Assembly: GCA_964595575.1 (NCBI GenBank) | Contig: CAZQRA010000012.1 | Location: forward strand, 1-64,000 | From: PALSA-612 sp964595575 | GTDB taxonomy: Bacteria; Actinomycetota; Thermoleophilia; Gaiellales; Gaiellaceae | DNA: 64,000 nt | Direction of reading: 5' to 3' | In this document: positions 49,924 through 58,125 of the stretch, piece by piece | How positions within the stretch are numbered: position 1 is the stretch's first letter | Layout of the letters: every line of letters begins with the position of its first letter | The notes under the pieces: generated by a model | Told to the model about the DNA's origin: nothing | The model's database searches: none | Seen by the model: the letters and a program-made list of their open reading frames with translations, nothing else | Position numbers and translations under genes: made by a program

Positions 49924-51946
49924 GCTTCTCCATCCTTTCTACGAGGGCGAGCGCCCGACTGGTCACGTTCTCGACGCTGAAGCCGAGCTTGGCGAGGACG
50001 GTGGGACCGGGGGCGGAGGCCCCGAACCGCTCCAGCGCCACCACCTCGCCGTCCTCCCCTACCCAGCGCTCCCAGCCCTGAGCTACGCCCGCCTCGACCG
50101 CCAGTCGAGCCCGCGTCTCGGGAGGTAGCACCTCCTCCCGGTACGACCTCGGCTGGAGGGCGAAGAGCTCCCAGCAGGGCATGGACACGACCCGCACCCG
50201 ACTGCCGTTCTCGGCCGCGATCCGCCGGGCCGCCTCCAAGCAGAGGGAAACCTCGGAGCCGGTGCCGATGAGGATGAGGTCGGGCTCGGACTCGGGGTGG
50301 GAGTCCCAGTAGACGTAGGCGCCCCGTTCCAGCCCTGCCGCCGAGCCGAAGCCCTCGCCCCGGGGAAGCGTGGGCACCTTCTGCCGGGTGAGGGCGATCG
50401 CCACCGGCCCGTCCTCGCGCTCCAGGGCCACCTTCCAGGCGAAGGCGGTCTCGTTGGCATCGCAGGGACGCACGACCCACAGGCGGGGAATGGCCCGGAG
50501 CGCGGCCAGGTGCTCCACCGGCTGGTGGGTAGGGCCGTCCTCGCCCAGGCCGATCGAGTCGTGGGAGAACACCCACACCACCGGAAGCCCCATCAGGGCA
50601 GAGAGGCGCAGCGCGGGCCGCATGTAGTCGGAGAAGACGAGGAAGGTGGAGCCGAAGGGCTTGACCACACCCCCGTGCAGGGCGATCCCGTTCACGATCG
50701 CCCCCATGGCGTGCTCGCGAATGCCGAAGGCGATGTTGCGCCCGGCGTGACTGCGAGCGAAGACGCCGCCTCCCACCAGCTCGGCCCTGGTCGACTCGAG
50801 CAGGTCGGCCACCCCTCCGACCATGGTCGGGACGTAGCGCTTGACGGCGTTCAACACGGCCTTGCCAGCGTCCCGGGTGGCCATGTCCGTGCCCTCGGGG
50901 AACACCGGCAGCGCGTGGGCGAGGCCGGCGCGGGCACGGCCCGAGTGCACCTGGTCCCAGTCCTCGCGCAAATCCGGGAAGGCCTCCGCCCACCGCTGGA
51001 ACCGCTCCCGCCAGGCCGCCTCGAGCTGGGAGCCGCGGGGGCGCTGGTCCATGTGCTCGTACACCCCGGGCGGCACGTGGAAGGAGAGCTCCGGATCGAA
51101 GCCCAGGAGCTCCTTGGTCGCCCGCACCTCCGCCTCCCCCAGGGGGGCTCCGTGCGCTTTGGCGGTATCGACGGCGTGGGGAGCCGGGTAGGCGATGTGG
51201 CTGCGGACGATCACCAGCGAGGGTCGCTCGACCTCGGCACAGGCGGCAGCTAGAGCCGACCGCAGGGCATCGAGGTCGTTCACGTCGGCGACCTCCAGCA
51301 CCTGCCAGCCGTAAGCGCGGAAGCGGGCCGCCTTGTCCTCGGTGTCGAAGGTCAGCGAGGTGGGGCCGTCGATCGTGATCCGATTGTCGTCGTAGACGTA
51401 GACGAGCTTGCCCAGGCCGAGGTGGCCGGCGAGGGAGGCTGCCTCCGCCGACACCCCCTCCATGAGGTCGCCGTCGGAGCAGAGGGCGAACACGCGGTGG
51501 TCGACCACGACGTGGCGGGGACGGTTGTAGCGCTGCGCCAGGAAGCGCTCGGCGATGGCCATCCCGACCCCGTTGGCGAACCCCTGCCCTAGAGGGCCGG
51601 TGGTCGTCTCCACGCCCGGGGTGAGGTGGCGCTCGGGGTGGCCGGGGGTGACCGAGCCCCACTGCCTGAAGCGGCGAAGCTCGTCCATGGGCAGGTCGTA
51701 GCCGGTGAGGTGGAGGAGGGCGTACTGGAGGATGCAGGCGTGCCCGGCAGAGAGGACGAAGCGGTCGCGGTTGGGCCAGTCGGGGTTGGCGGGGTTGTGG
51801 CGCAGGAACTCCCTGTAGATCACGTAGGCGACTGGGGCCAGCGCCATCGCCGTGCCCGGGTGACCGGCGTTCGCCGACTGCACCGCGTCCATGGCCAGGA
51901 CGCGGATGGTGTCGATCGACAGCCGCTCGAGATCGCCTTCGCTCAC
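49916..51946 (-). CDS. tkt: Transketolase
   Basis: A 676-residue thiamin-diphosphate enzyme. SANAGHPGTAMALAPVAYVIY begins the N-terminal domain, TPGHPERHLTPGVETTTGPLGQGFANGVGMA and ALCSDGDLMEGVSAEAASLAGHLGLGKLVYVYDDN hold the ThDP-Mg site (GDG-x(n)-DDN). FSDYMRPALRLSALMGLPVVWVFSHDSIGLGEDGPTHQPVEHLAALR is the pyrimidine domain. I chose the GTG at 51946, 7 nt after TATCGT (leaderless); longer starts run into the repeat region. It shuttles two-carbon units in the pentose-phosphate and, with prk, Calvin-type pathways. Confidence 0.95.
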   Translation of the reverse strand: MSEGDLERLSIDTIRVLAMDAVQSANAGHPGTAMALAPVAYVIYREFLRHNPANPDWPNRDRFVLSAGHACILQYALLHLTGYDLPMDELRRFRQWGSVTPGHPERHLTPGVETTTGPLGQGFANGVGMAIAERFLAQRYNRPRHVVVDHRVFALCSDGDLMEGVSAEAASLAGHLGLGKLVYVYDDNRITIDGPTSLTFDTEDKAARFRAYGWQVLEVADVNDLDALRSALAAACAEVERPSLVIVRSHIAYPAPHAVDTAKAHGAPLGEAEVRATKELLGFDPELSFHVPPGVYEHMDQRPRGSQLEAAWRERFQRWAEAFPDLREDWDQVHSGRARAGLAHALPVFPEGTDMATRDAGKAVLNAVKRYVPTMVGGVADLLESTRAELVGGGVFARSHAGRNIAFGIREHAMGAIVNGIALHGGVVKPFGSTFLVFSDYMRPALRLSALMGLPVVWVFSHDSIGLGEDGPTHQPVEHLAALRAIPRLWVVRPCDANETAFAWKVALEREDGPVAIALTRQKVPTLPRGEGFGSAAGLERGAYVYWDSHPESEPDLILIGTGSEVSLCLEAARRIAAENGSRVRVVSMPCWELFALQPRSYREEVLPPETRARLAVEAGVAQGWERWVGEDGEVVALERFGASAPGPTVLAKLGFSVENVTSRALALVERMEKHA

Positions 51947-52037
51947 CAGCCTAACGATACGCGCTACCCGCAGGCGGGCGGCCGGTCGAGCGCGCGCCCG
52001 CGGCGCAGGGAGCCCCCTCTGGCCGTTACGGCCCCGG

Positions 52038-52132
52038 CCGAGGGACAGACCCTCGGACATGCTCGAGGCGGCCATGGCCGGGGGACAGACCCTCGGACGT
52101 GGCCGAGCAGGCCACCGGACCCTCGGGCGTGG
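52038..52132 (+). repeat. Dispersed palindromic repeat cluster, copies C, D and partial E
   Basis: Copy C at 52038-52062 has CCGAGGG-ACAGA-CCCTCGG followed by ACATG. Copy D at 52078-52102 is CCGGGGG-ACAGA-CCCTCGG followed by ACGTGG. Partial copy E at 52115-52132 lacks the middle. The arms are inverted repeats able to form a hairpin. This is the untranslated space between divergent tkt and the U32-type gene; nothing else is seen in 51947-52164 apart from tkt's -10. Confidence 0.7.
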
Positions 52133-52164
52133 CGAGCGTGCCCGCGCGGGGGGTGGGAGAGAAG

Positions 52165-52176
52165 TAGACTGGCCGC
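52165..52176 (+). promoter_or_regulatory. Leaderless -10 element of the U32-type gene
   Basis: TAGACT (52165-52170) is 6 nt before the ATG at 52177, with no ribosome-binding purines. The transcript probably starts at the initiation codon. Confidence 0.55.
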
Positions 52177-53136
52177 ATGTCCTCGACTCGGGACGCCCTG
52201 GCCGCGCTCGGCCTTCCGCCCGGCGACCTCCACCACCTGCCTACGTCGGACAAGCGCTTTCCCGACGGAGCCCAGTACCGGATCGAGATCCCGAGCACCG
52301 AGGGGCCGCGCTGCTTGGAGGCAGTGCTCGAGGAGGCAGAGCGGCTAGGCGTACGGGTTCACCGGGTGTCGCAGGGGTCGGGGGTGTTCCTCCATTCCGA
52401 CTCCGAGCTAGACGCCATGGCCCAGCTGGCCGCCGAGGCTCGAGTGGAGGTGAGCCTGTTCACGCGGCCGAGCGCCGCCTGGGGGCTCTCGGCCGCGGCC
52501 CGGGCGCCCGCGGGCGGCGTCCTCGCCCCCGTCGCCCATGGCCAAGAGCAGGTGGTGGCCTGCCTGGACGACGCCCGTCGCGCCGCCGAGCGTGGCTTTC
52601 GCTCGGTACTCGTCGCCGACATCGGCGTCCTCTACGCCTTCTCGGCCCTGCGCCAAGCCGGCGAGCTTCCGGCCGACATGCAGGCCAAGGTGTCGGTCAT
52701 GCTGCCGGCCGCCAACCCGGCCGCAGCCCGCGTGCTCGAGCAGCTGGGGGCGAGCACCATCAACCTCCCCACCGACCTTTCCCTCGCCGAGATCGCCGCC
52801 ATCCGAGCCGCCGTCGACTGCCCCTTGGACGTCTACGTCGAGGCCCCCGACGCCCTGGGCGGTTTCGTGCGCCTCCACGAGATCCCCGAGCTCGTTCGGA
52901 TCGCCGCTCCCGTGTACATCAAGTTCGGGCTGCGCAACGCTCCCGACGTCTACCCGGCAGGCACCCACCTGGAGGCGGTCACGGTGGCCCTCGCCCGCGA
53001 GCGCGTGCGGCGGGCCCGGCTCGGGCTGGAGCTGCTCGCACGCTCGGGCTTGGAGGCGGCGACATCCGAGCTGGGAGCCGCAGGCTTAGCCGTTCCCGTC
53101 GTGGTAGCTCGAACGGCCGCGTCAGGCCCAGCCTAG
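52177..53136 (+). CDS. U32 peptidase-like protein
   Basis: A 319-residue protein. RFPDGAQYRIEIPSTEGPRCLEAVLEEAERLGVRVHRVSQGSGV opens the domain, RSVLVADIGVLYAFSALRQ lies in the middle, and MLPAANPAAARVLEQLGASTINLPTDLSLAEIAAIRAAVDCPLDVYVEAPDALGGFVRLHEIPELV is typical of the U32 TIM-barrel group. IKFGLRNAPDVYPAGTHLEAV completes it. U32 proteins are annotated peptidases, but many act in cofactor or RNA modification. Sugar-metabolism genes are adjacent; function is unknown. Its end overlaps the convergent regulator gene by 4 bp. Confidence 0.78.
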   Translation: MSSTRDALAALGLPPGDLHHLPTSDKRFPDGAQYRIEIPSTEGPRCLEAVLEEAERLGVRVHRVSQGSGVFLHSDSELDAMAQLAAEARVEVSLFTRPSAAWGLSAAARAPAGGVLAPVAHGQEQVVACLDDARRAAERGFRSVLVADIGVLYAFSALRQAGELPADMQAKVSVMLPAANPAAARVLEQLGASTINLPTDLSLAEIAAIRAAVDCPLDVYVEAPDALGGFVRLHEIPELVRIAAPVYIKFGLRNAPDVYPAGTHLEAVTVALARERVRRARLGLELLARSGLEAATSELGAAGLAVPVVVARTAASGPA

Positions 53137-53708
53137 CTCACCTCGTTCCCGAACGTGGCGATCAGCGCCTCGGCTACCACCTTGAGCGGACGGCCGGAGA
53201 TCTGGCTCGCCCGGCGCAGGCGCTCGAACGCCTGCTGCTCGGTGAGGTTCTCCTTGGCCATGAGCAGTCCCTTCGCGCGCTCGATCGCCTTGCGGGCGGC
53301 CAGGGCCTCGGCCAGCGACTCCGCCTCCTCGCGCAGGGCTTGGAGCTCCTCGTGGCGGGCGCGGGCGGTGGCGATGGCGGGCACCAGGTCCTGCTCGCGG
53401 AAGGGCTTGACCAGGTAGCCGAAGACCCCGGCCTCGACCGCACGGGACACGAGCTCCTCCTGGCCGTAGGCGGTGAGCATCACGATGGGGATGGGCCGCT
53501 CGTCGAGGATGCGCCTGGCTGCCTCGATCCCGTCCAAGCGAGGCATCTTCACGTCCAGGACGGCGAGGTCGGGCTTCTCCGCGCGGGCGAGCTCGACCGC
53601 CTCCACGCCGTCGCGCGCCTCGGCGCAGACCTCGAAGCCGGCCTTCTCGAGGAGGGCACGGAGGTCGAGCCGGATGATGGTCTCGTCCTCGGCGATCAGG
53701 ATGCGCAC
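53133..53708 (-). CDS. ANTAR-domain response regulator (PdtaR/NasR-like)
   Basis: A 191-residue protein. The receiver domain (residues 1-115) has LIAEDETIIRLDLRALL, LAVLDVKMPRLDGIEAARRI with the phospho-Asp, PIVMLTAYGQEE and GYLVKPFREQDL. A coiled helix (about 118-140) leads to an ANTAR RNA-binding domain (about 135-190) with AIERAKGLLMAKENLTEQQAFERLRRASQ. ANTAR proteins bind hexaloop double hairpins in mRNA leaders and prevent termination. The sensor kinase gene is 100 bp upstream on the same strand. The leaders of glnA and glnK, 5 kb away, are candidate targets. Confidence 0.93.
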   Translation of the reverse strand: MRILIAEDETIIRLDLRALLEKAGFEVCAEARDGVEAVELARAEKPDLAVLDVKMPRLDGIEAARRILDERPIPIVMLTAYGQEELVSRAVEAGVFGYLVKPFREQDLVPAIATARARHEELQALREEAESLAEALAARKAIERAKGLLMAKENLTEQQAFERLRRASQISGRPLKVVAEALIATFGNEVS

Positions 53709-53808
53709 GGTCTCACACCTTCGTCACAGAGGCGTGTGCCACGCGTCACAGATTTCTCGCTAGGCTGGAAGCGGGTGGAGGCATGGGGTGGCCCCAGGGC
53801 CGAGGACG

Positions 53809-55215
53809 TCATCCTGGGAACACCACCTCCGCCCGCAGCCCGCCCGCGCTCTCGAGCGACAACGTCCCCTTGAGCTCGTCGCGAACGAGCGCGCGCACGA
53901 TGGAGAGCCCGGTGCCTTGAGCCGGCTCCCCGTCGATACCCAGGCCATCGTCCGCGATGGCGAGGGTGACGTGGCCGTCTCGTTGCCTGAGCTCGATGCG
54001 CACGTGGTCGCCGCCGTGCTCGAGCGCGTTCTGGAGGAGCTCGCTGAACACGAGAGCGAGGGCCGTGGCTCGGCTTCCGGCCAGCGATACGTGCTCGAAG
54101 GAGGCTTCCACCTCCTTTCCTTCCGCCAAGCCCTGGACGAGCATGGCCCGCAACCGCTCCAAGAGCTCGCCCAGATCGACGTCGTCCTCCCGCTGCTGGG
54201 TGAGTACCTCGTGGACGGCGGCGATGGCCAGGATGCGGTTGACCGAGTCCTCCAGCGCCCGTCGGGGATCGACCCCCGCGGCCCGGGCCTGCAGACGGAG
54301 GAGCGAGGCCACTGTCTGCAGGTTGTTCTTGACTCGATGGTGGATCTCCTGGGCGAGGACGCCGCGCATGACCGCCCGCCCGTGCTCCAGGGCCACCGCC
54401 GCGTGGTGGGCGATGGAAGCGAGGAGCTGGCGCTCCTCCTCGGTGAAGGGAGTGTCCCGATCGCAGACGAGCTCGCCCACCTGCCGTCGCTTCCAACGCA
54501 AGGGCAGGCGGATGGCGTAGGCTCCCGCCCTTCCCTCGGGCCAGGCGACCCTGCCGTCCTCGAGCACGAGCGCTGCCCCTGAGGCCCGCACCGCGGCCAT
54601 GGTGGTCTTCACGATGGCCTCCAGCGACTCCTCCAGGTAGAGCGACTCCGAGACCGCCTCCGAGATCCGGGCCAAGGCCTCGAGCTCCTCGACCCGCCGC
54701 TGGGCCTGGGCGTACAGCTTGGCGTGCTCGAGCGAGAAGGCGACCTGGGCGGCGATGGCCAAGAGGAGGTCGATCTCGGCCGGCGTGAACTCCCGCGGCT
54801 CTCGCGTGCGCACGTTGAGCGCCCCCTCCAGCTTGTCCCGAGCGAGGATGGGCACAGCCAGGATCGACTCGTACTCGTCCTCGGGGAGGTTGGGAAAGGC
54901 CTTGAAGCGGGGGTCGAGGTGGGCCTGAGCGGGAATCATCACCGGCTCCCGCATGGCCGCCGCCCACCCCGTAATCCCTTCTCCCGGCTTCATCCGGGGC
55001 CTGCGGGTGAGATCCTCCACCCGCGTTCCGTGGGTCGCCCGGAGCACGAGCTCGTCCGCCCGCTCGTCGTAGAGGTAGACGAAGCACGCATCCGCCTCCA
55101 GGGCCTCCGCCACCTTGCGGGCGACGAGCCAGAGTACCTCCTCCAAGTCGAGGGTCGAGTTGACGGCGGCGATGGTCTCGGTAAGCAGGCGCAGGTGTCG
55201 GGCCGATTCCTCCAC
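53809..55215 (-). CDS. GAF-domain sensor histidine kinase (PdtaS type)
   Basis: About 468 residues. Two GAF domains lie at residues about 10-165 (MKPGEGITGWAAAMREPVMIP) and 180-320. A HisKA_2 phosphoacceptor motif AQEIHHRVKNNLQTVASLLRLQAR follows, then a HATPase domain with LVFSELLQNALEHGG and IADDGLGIDG. It has no membrane segment, so it is a cytoplasmic sensor. It would phosphorylate the ANTAR regulator encoded next. The GTG at 55215 is chosen because TACAAT lies 7 nt before it; an in-frame GTG at 55245 is the alternative. Confidence 0.92.
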   Translation of the reverse strand: MEESARHLRLLTETIAAVNSTLDLEEVLWLVARKVAEALEADACFVYLYDERADELVLRATHGTRVEDLTRRPRMKPGEGITGWAAAMREPVMIPAQAHLDPRFKAFPNLPEDEYESILAVPILARDKLEGALNVRTREPREFTPAEIDLLLAIAAQVAFSLEHAKLYAQAQRRVEELEALARISEAVSESLYLEESLEAIVKTTMAAVRASGAALVLEDGRVAWPEGRAGAYAIRLPLRWKRRQVGELVCDRDTPFTEEERQLLASIAHHAAVALEHGRAVMRGVLAQEIHHRVKNNLQTVASLLRLQARAAGVDPRRALEDSVNRILAIAAVHEVLTQQREDDVDLGELLERLRAMLVQGLAEGKEVEASFEHVSLAGSRATALALVFSELLQNALEHGGDHVRIELRQRDGHVTLAIADDGLGIDGEPAQGTGLSIVRALVRDELKGTLSLESAGGLRAEVVFPG

Positions 55216-55250
55216 GTCCTCGATTGTAGGAGCGGTAGGCTCCACCTCCC

Positions 55251-55724
55251 GTGACCACGTACCAGTGGCTCTTGGGCTTCCACGTGCTCGGCGCGCTCCT
55301 GTTCGTGGCCGGGGCCGTCGCCGCCGGGCTCTTCCACGCCCTGGCCATGGCCCGCACCAGCCCGACCGAGATCGCCCCCCTCCTCAGGCTCACGCGGGTA
55401 GGGGTGGCGGTGAACGGGGTGGGCGCCCTCCTGTCGCTCGGCCTCGGCATCTGGCTGGTCGAGCACCTGCCCGGCTACGACTTCGACGATGCCTGGATCG
55501 CCGCCGCCCTGGCGCTGTGGGGGGCGAGCACCGTCCCTGCGACTATCGGGGGTCGCAGCATGCGGCACGCCCGACGCCTGGCCGAGGAGCTAGCGGCCGC
55601 CGGCGAGAGCCGAAGCGAAGAGCTTCGCCGCCGGGTGGCCGACCCGCTCGCCCTCGTCCTCAACTACCTGAGCTTGGCCATGGTCGTGGCCATCGTGGCC
55701 CTCATGGTATGGAAGCCGGCCTGA
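55251..55724 (+). CDS. DUF2269-type integral membrane protein
   Basis: A 157-residue protein with four helices. YQWLLGFHVLGALLFVAGAVAAGLFHALAMART is the DUF2269 pattern with a His in helix 1. LTRVGVAVNGVGALLSLGLGIWLVEH and NYLSLAMVVAIVALMVWKPA follow. Function is unknown; such proteins may carry heme or act in membrane redox. GTG 55251 is about 35 bp from the divergent kinase start. The next membrane gene overlaps its stop (TGATG). Confidence 0.78.
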   Translation: MTTYQWLLGFHVLGALLFVAGAVAAGLFHALAMARTSPTEIAPLLRLTRVGVAVNGVGALLSLGLGIWLVEHLPGYDFDDAWIAAALALWGASTVPATIGGRSMRHARRLAEELAAAGESRSEELRRRVADPLALVLNYLSLAMVVAIVALMVWKPA

Positions 55725-56122
55725 TGGAGGCTCTGCTCTTCCTCCACGTCCTCGCCGCCATGGCGCTCCTCGGCTCGTCCATCGCCGCTGCCGCCGCCGG
55801 CGCCGCCGCCTCCAGGAGCCCCGGGGTGCGGGCGCTCCAGGTCGCCTGCTTTCGGTCGGCCATCGCCACCGCCGCCACGGCCGTGGCGACGATCGTGCTC
55901 GGCGAGGCTCTGGCCGCGGAGCAGGGGACAGCGGGGACGTGGCTGGACGCCTCGCGGGCGATCGCCGTCGTCGGCCTCCTGGGTGGAGGGCTGGCAGCCT
56001 CGGTCCTTGCCCGCCTGGCCGGCGAGCGCCCCCGGCTGGCCTTGGCCTCCGGCCTTGTCTCCCTCCTCGTGGCCGGCCTCGCCCTGGCCGTCACCTTCCT
56101 CATGGCCGCCAAGCCGAGCTAA
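55724..56122 (+). CDS. Small four-helix membrane protein, DUF2269-like
   Basis: A 132-residue hydrophobic protein starting at an ATG that shares one base with the stop of the previous gene. ALLFLHVLAAMALLGSSIAAAAAG has the same His-containing first helix as its neighbour, so the two may be distant paralogues forming a heterodimer. Three further helices follow and end VTFLMAAKPS. A 14-bp tandem repeat covers its stop. Function unknown. Confidence 0.68.
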   Translation: MEALLFLHVLAAMALLGSSIAAAAAGAAASRSPGVRALQVACFRSAIATAATAVATIVLGEALAAEQGTAGTWLDASRAIAVVGLLGGGLAASVLARLAGERPRLALASGLVSLLVAGLALAVTFLMAAKPS

Positions 56123-56141
56123 CAGAACCGAGCTAACAGAA
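56114..56141 (+). repeat. 14-bp tandem duplication at a gene end
   Basis: CCGAGCTAACAGAA occurs twice in tandem (56114-56127 and 56128-56141). The first copy contains the TAA of the preceding gene, the second repeats it just downstream. It is likely a slippage event with no coding effect. Confidence 0.8.
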
Positions 56142-56194
56142 GCTTTACCGCTAGCCGAGGGCTTTCTTCATCGATGCCGAATAGAGTCGACGCC

Positions 56195-56446
56195 GTGAGC
56201 TCGCTCGCTGTCGATCTGGCCGCGACCTCCGGCTTCCTGGTGGCCGATCGCCGGGGGCGCATCGTAGGACGCGTCGAGTGCCCCATGTACGGCTCCGGCC
56301 CCGACGCGCCCGACGCCCTGGCCGTTCGAGCGGGCATTTTCTCCCGGCGGCGACTCGTCCCCGCCGACGCCATCGCCGAGATCGACCAGGTGAGCGGCGT
56401 CATCGGCTTGCGGGTCGAGCGCGAGAGCATTCGCACCTTCCTCTAG
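56195..56446 (+). CDS. Small PRC-barrel-like protein
   Basis: About 83 residues. LAATSGFLVADRRGRIVGRVECPMYGS and AGIFSRRRLVPADAIAEIDQVSGVIGLRVERESIRTFL fit a PRC-barrel fold, a small beta-barrel found in photosynthetic reaction centre H subunits and RimM. The GTG at 56195, 7 nt after TAGAGT (56182-56187), is preferred; an ATG at 56174 would add seven residues. No function can be assigned. A GC-rich inverted repeat (GCCGGCGG/CCGCCGGC, about 56448-56464) after the stop may terminate transcription. Confidence 0.65.
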   Translation: MSSLAVDLAATSGFLVADRRGRIVGRVECPMYGSGPDAPDALAVRAGIFSRRRLVPADAIAEIDQVSGVIGLRVERESIRTFL

Positions 56447-56689
56447 GCCGGCGGCCCGCCGGCACGCCCGCGGGATCGGGGAGGGGCCCGCCCGCGGCGC
56501 GGCTGCAGGCGGAGCCCGTCTCGACTCCTAAGCGACCACGAGCTGCCCACGAGGAAGCAGCTCGCAGTCGGCCGTCAGTCGGCCCCGCTGCCGCATGCCA
56601 CGGGGCCAGCTCCCATCTTAGATCAGGGTGCCGACGAGGGGAAGGCGGCCGCCTAGGCCCGACGGCCGCCTCCCCACGCTCGACCGCCG
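56447..56689. other. Intergenic stretch between PRC-like gene and glnA
   Basis: This stretch holds only hairpins: a 17-bp inverted repeat just after the PRC-like gene and a 9-bp-arm inverted repeat at 56643-56671 just after glnA. No gene is seen. Confidence 0.5.
56643..56671 (-). terminator. Terminator-like hairpin after glnA
   Basis: AGGCGGCCG and CGGCCGCCT form a perfect 9-bp stem with an 11-nt loop, 18 bp beyond the glnA stop. There is no good U-tract, so it is a weak or factor-assisted terminator. Confidence 0.5.
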
Positions 56690-58057
56690 CTAGAGGACCG
56701 GGAGGTAGCGCTCCATCTCCCACTGGGTGAGCTGGACTCGGTACTCGTCCCACTCCTTGCGCTTGAGCTCCACGTAGCGGTCGAAGATGTGGGGCCCCAG
56801 TGCCTTGCGGGCAAGCTCGGACTGAGCCAGCTCGTCGATCGCCTCCCCCAGCGTCTCGGGCAAGGACACGATCCCTCGCTCTCGGCGCTGCTCCGCCGTG
56901 AGGTGGTAGAGGTTCGTCTCCATCGGCTCGGGGAGCTCGTAGCCCTTCTCGATCCCCTCCAGGCCGGCGTGGAGGAGACAGGCGAAGGTGAGGTAGGGGT
57001 TGCAGGCGGGATCGGGGCAGCGGATCTCCGCCCTCGTCGCCTGCTCGTGGCCCGGCTTGTAGACCGGAATCCGGATCAAAGCGGAGCGGTTGCGCTGCGA
57101 CCAGGCGACGTACACCGGCGCCTCGTAGCCCGGCACCAGCCGCTTGTAGGAGTTCACCCACTGGGCGAAGACGGCCGAGATCTCCCTGGCGTGGCGGAGC
57201 TGGCCGGCGATGAAAGCCTTGGCCACGTCCGACAGGTGCCAGCGGTCGTCGGGGTCGAAGAAGGCGTTGCGGCCGTTCTGGAACAGCGACTGGTGGGTGT
57301 GCATCCCCGAGCCGTTCTGGCCGAAGATCGGCTTGGGCATGAAGGTGGCGTAGACGCCGTGCTTGGCCGCGATCTCCTTGACGATGAGGCGGTAGGTCAT
57401 CACGTGGTCGGCCATGGTCAGGGCGTCGGCATACCGCATGTCGATCTCGTGCTGCGAGGGGCCGACCTCGTGGTGGGCGTACTCGACGGGGATGCCCATC
57501 GCCTCCAGGGCGTGGATCGTCTCCCGGCGGAGGTCGGTGGCCGCGTCCATCGTCGTCTGGGCGAAGTAGCCGCCCTCGTCCAGGGTCTCTACCCCCTCCG
57601 GATTCTTGAACAGGAAGTACTCCAGCTCGGGGCCCACGTTGAAGGTGTCGAAGCCCATCGCCCGCATACGGTCGAGCGCCCGCCGCAGCACGTACCGGGG
57701 GTCCCCCTCGTAGGGCTTGCCGTCGGGGGTGACGATGTCGCAGATCATGCGGGCGACGACCGAGTTGTACCCCTCGCTCTTGGGCATGAGCTGGAAGGTG
57801 GTCGGGTCGGGGATGGCCACCATGTCCGACTCCTCGATGGCGTTGAAGCCAGTGATCGAGGAGCCGTCGAAGCCCATCCCGTCGTTGAGGGCGTCCTCCA
57901 CCTCCGGGGGCGTGATCGCGAAGCTCTTCAGGTGCCCCTCGATGTCGGTGAACCAGAGGAGGAGGAAGTCGACCTTCTCCTCCCTGATGCGGTCGAGTAC
58001 CCGGGCGCGATCGGCCGGATCGCTGGTCGCTCTGTGCCTCGTCTCGACTATGGCCAT
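56690..58057 (-). CDS. glnA: Glutamine synthetase type I
   Basis: A 455-residue GSI. VDFLLLWFTDIEGHLKSFAI and GMGFDGSSITGFNAIEESDMVAIPD are the N-terminal blocks. VGPELEYFLFKNPEG and HHEVGPSQHEIDMRYADAL hold metal-binding Glu residues, FMPKPIFGQNGSGMHTHQSLF the glutamate and metal site, and NRSALIRIPVYKPGHEQATRAEIRCPDPACNPYL the nucleotide region. NLYHLTAEQRRERGI covers the adenylylation loop, with the Tyr present. It makes glutamine from glutamate, ATP and ammonium. ATG with AAGGAGGATTC; a leader terminator lies 21 bp upstream. Confidence 0.96.
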   Translation of the reverse strand: MAIVETRHRATSDPADRARVLDRIREEKVDFLLLWFTDIEGHLKSFAITPPEVEDALNDGMGFDGSSITGFNAIEESDMVAIPDPTTFQLMPKSEGYNSVVARMICDIVTPDGKPYEGDPRYVLRRALDRMRAMGFDTFNVGPELEYFLFKNPEGVETLDEGGYFAQTTMDAATDLRRETIHALEAMGIPVEYAHHEVGPSQHEIDMRYADALTMADHVMTYRLIVKEIAAKHGVYATFMPKPIFGQNGSGMHTHQSLFQNGRNAFFDPDDRWHLSDVAKAFIAGQLRHAREISAVFAQWVNSYKRLVPGYEAPVYVAWSQRNRSALIRIPVYKPGHEQATRAEIRCPDPACNPYLTFACLLHAGLEGIEKGYELPEPMETNLYHLTAEQRRERGIVSLPETLGEAIDELAQSELARKALGPHIFDRYVELKRKEWDEYRVQLTQWEMERYLPVL

Positions 58058-58078
58058 GAATCCTCCTTGCTTGCTCCC

Positions 58079-58125
58079 GAAAAGACAAAAGCCCCGGGCA
58101 CTTTGCCCGAGGCCGCGTCGCCTCG
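58079..58125 (-). terminator. Leader attenuator of glnA with overlapping hexaloop hairpin
   Basis: In the glnA leader (minus strand) GCCTCGGGC-AAAGT-GCCCGGGGC (58113-58091) is followed by TTTTGTCTTTTC, a strong intrinsic terminator only 21 nt before the start codon. Its 5' arm is shared with an alternative hairpin, CGAGGC-GACGCG-GCCTCG (58125-58108), with a 6-bp stem and 6-nt loop. The two structures exclude each other. TACACT at 58142-58137 could be the -10. The loop has G4 but not A1 of the ANTAR consensus. Confidence 0.72.
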
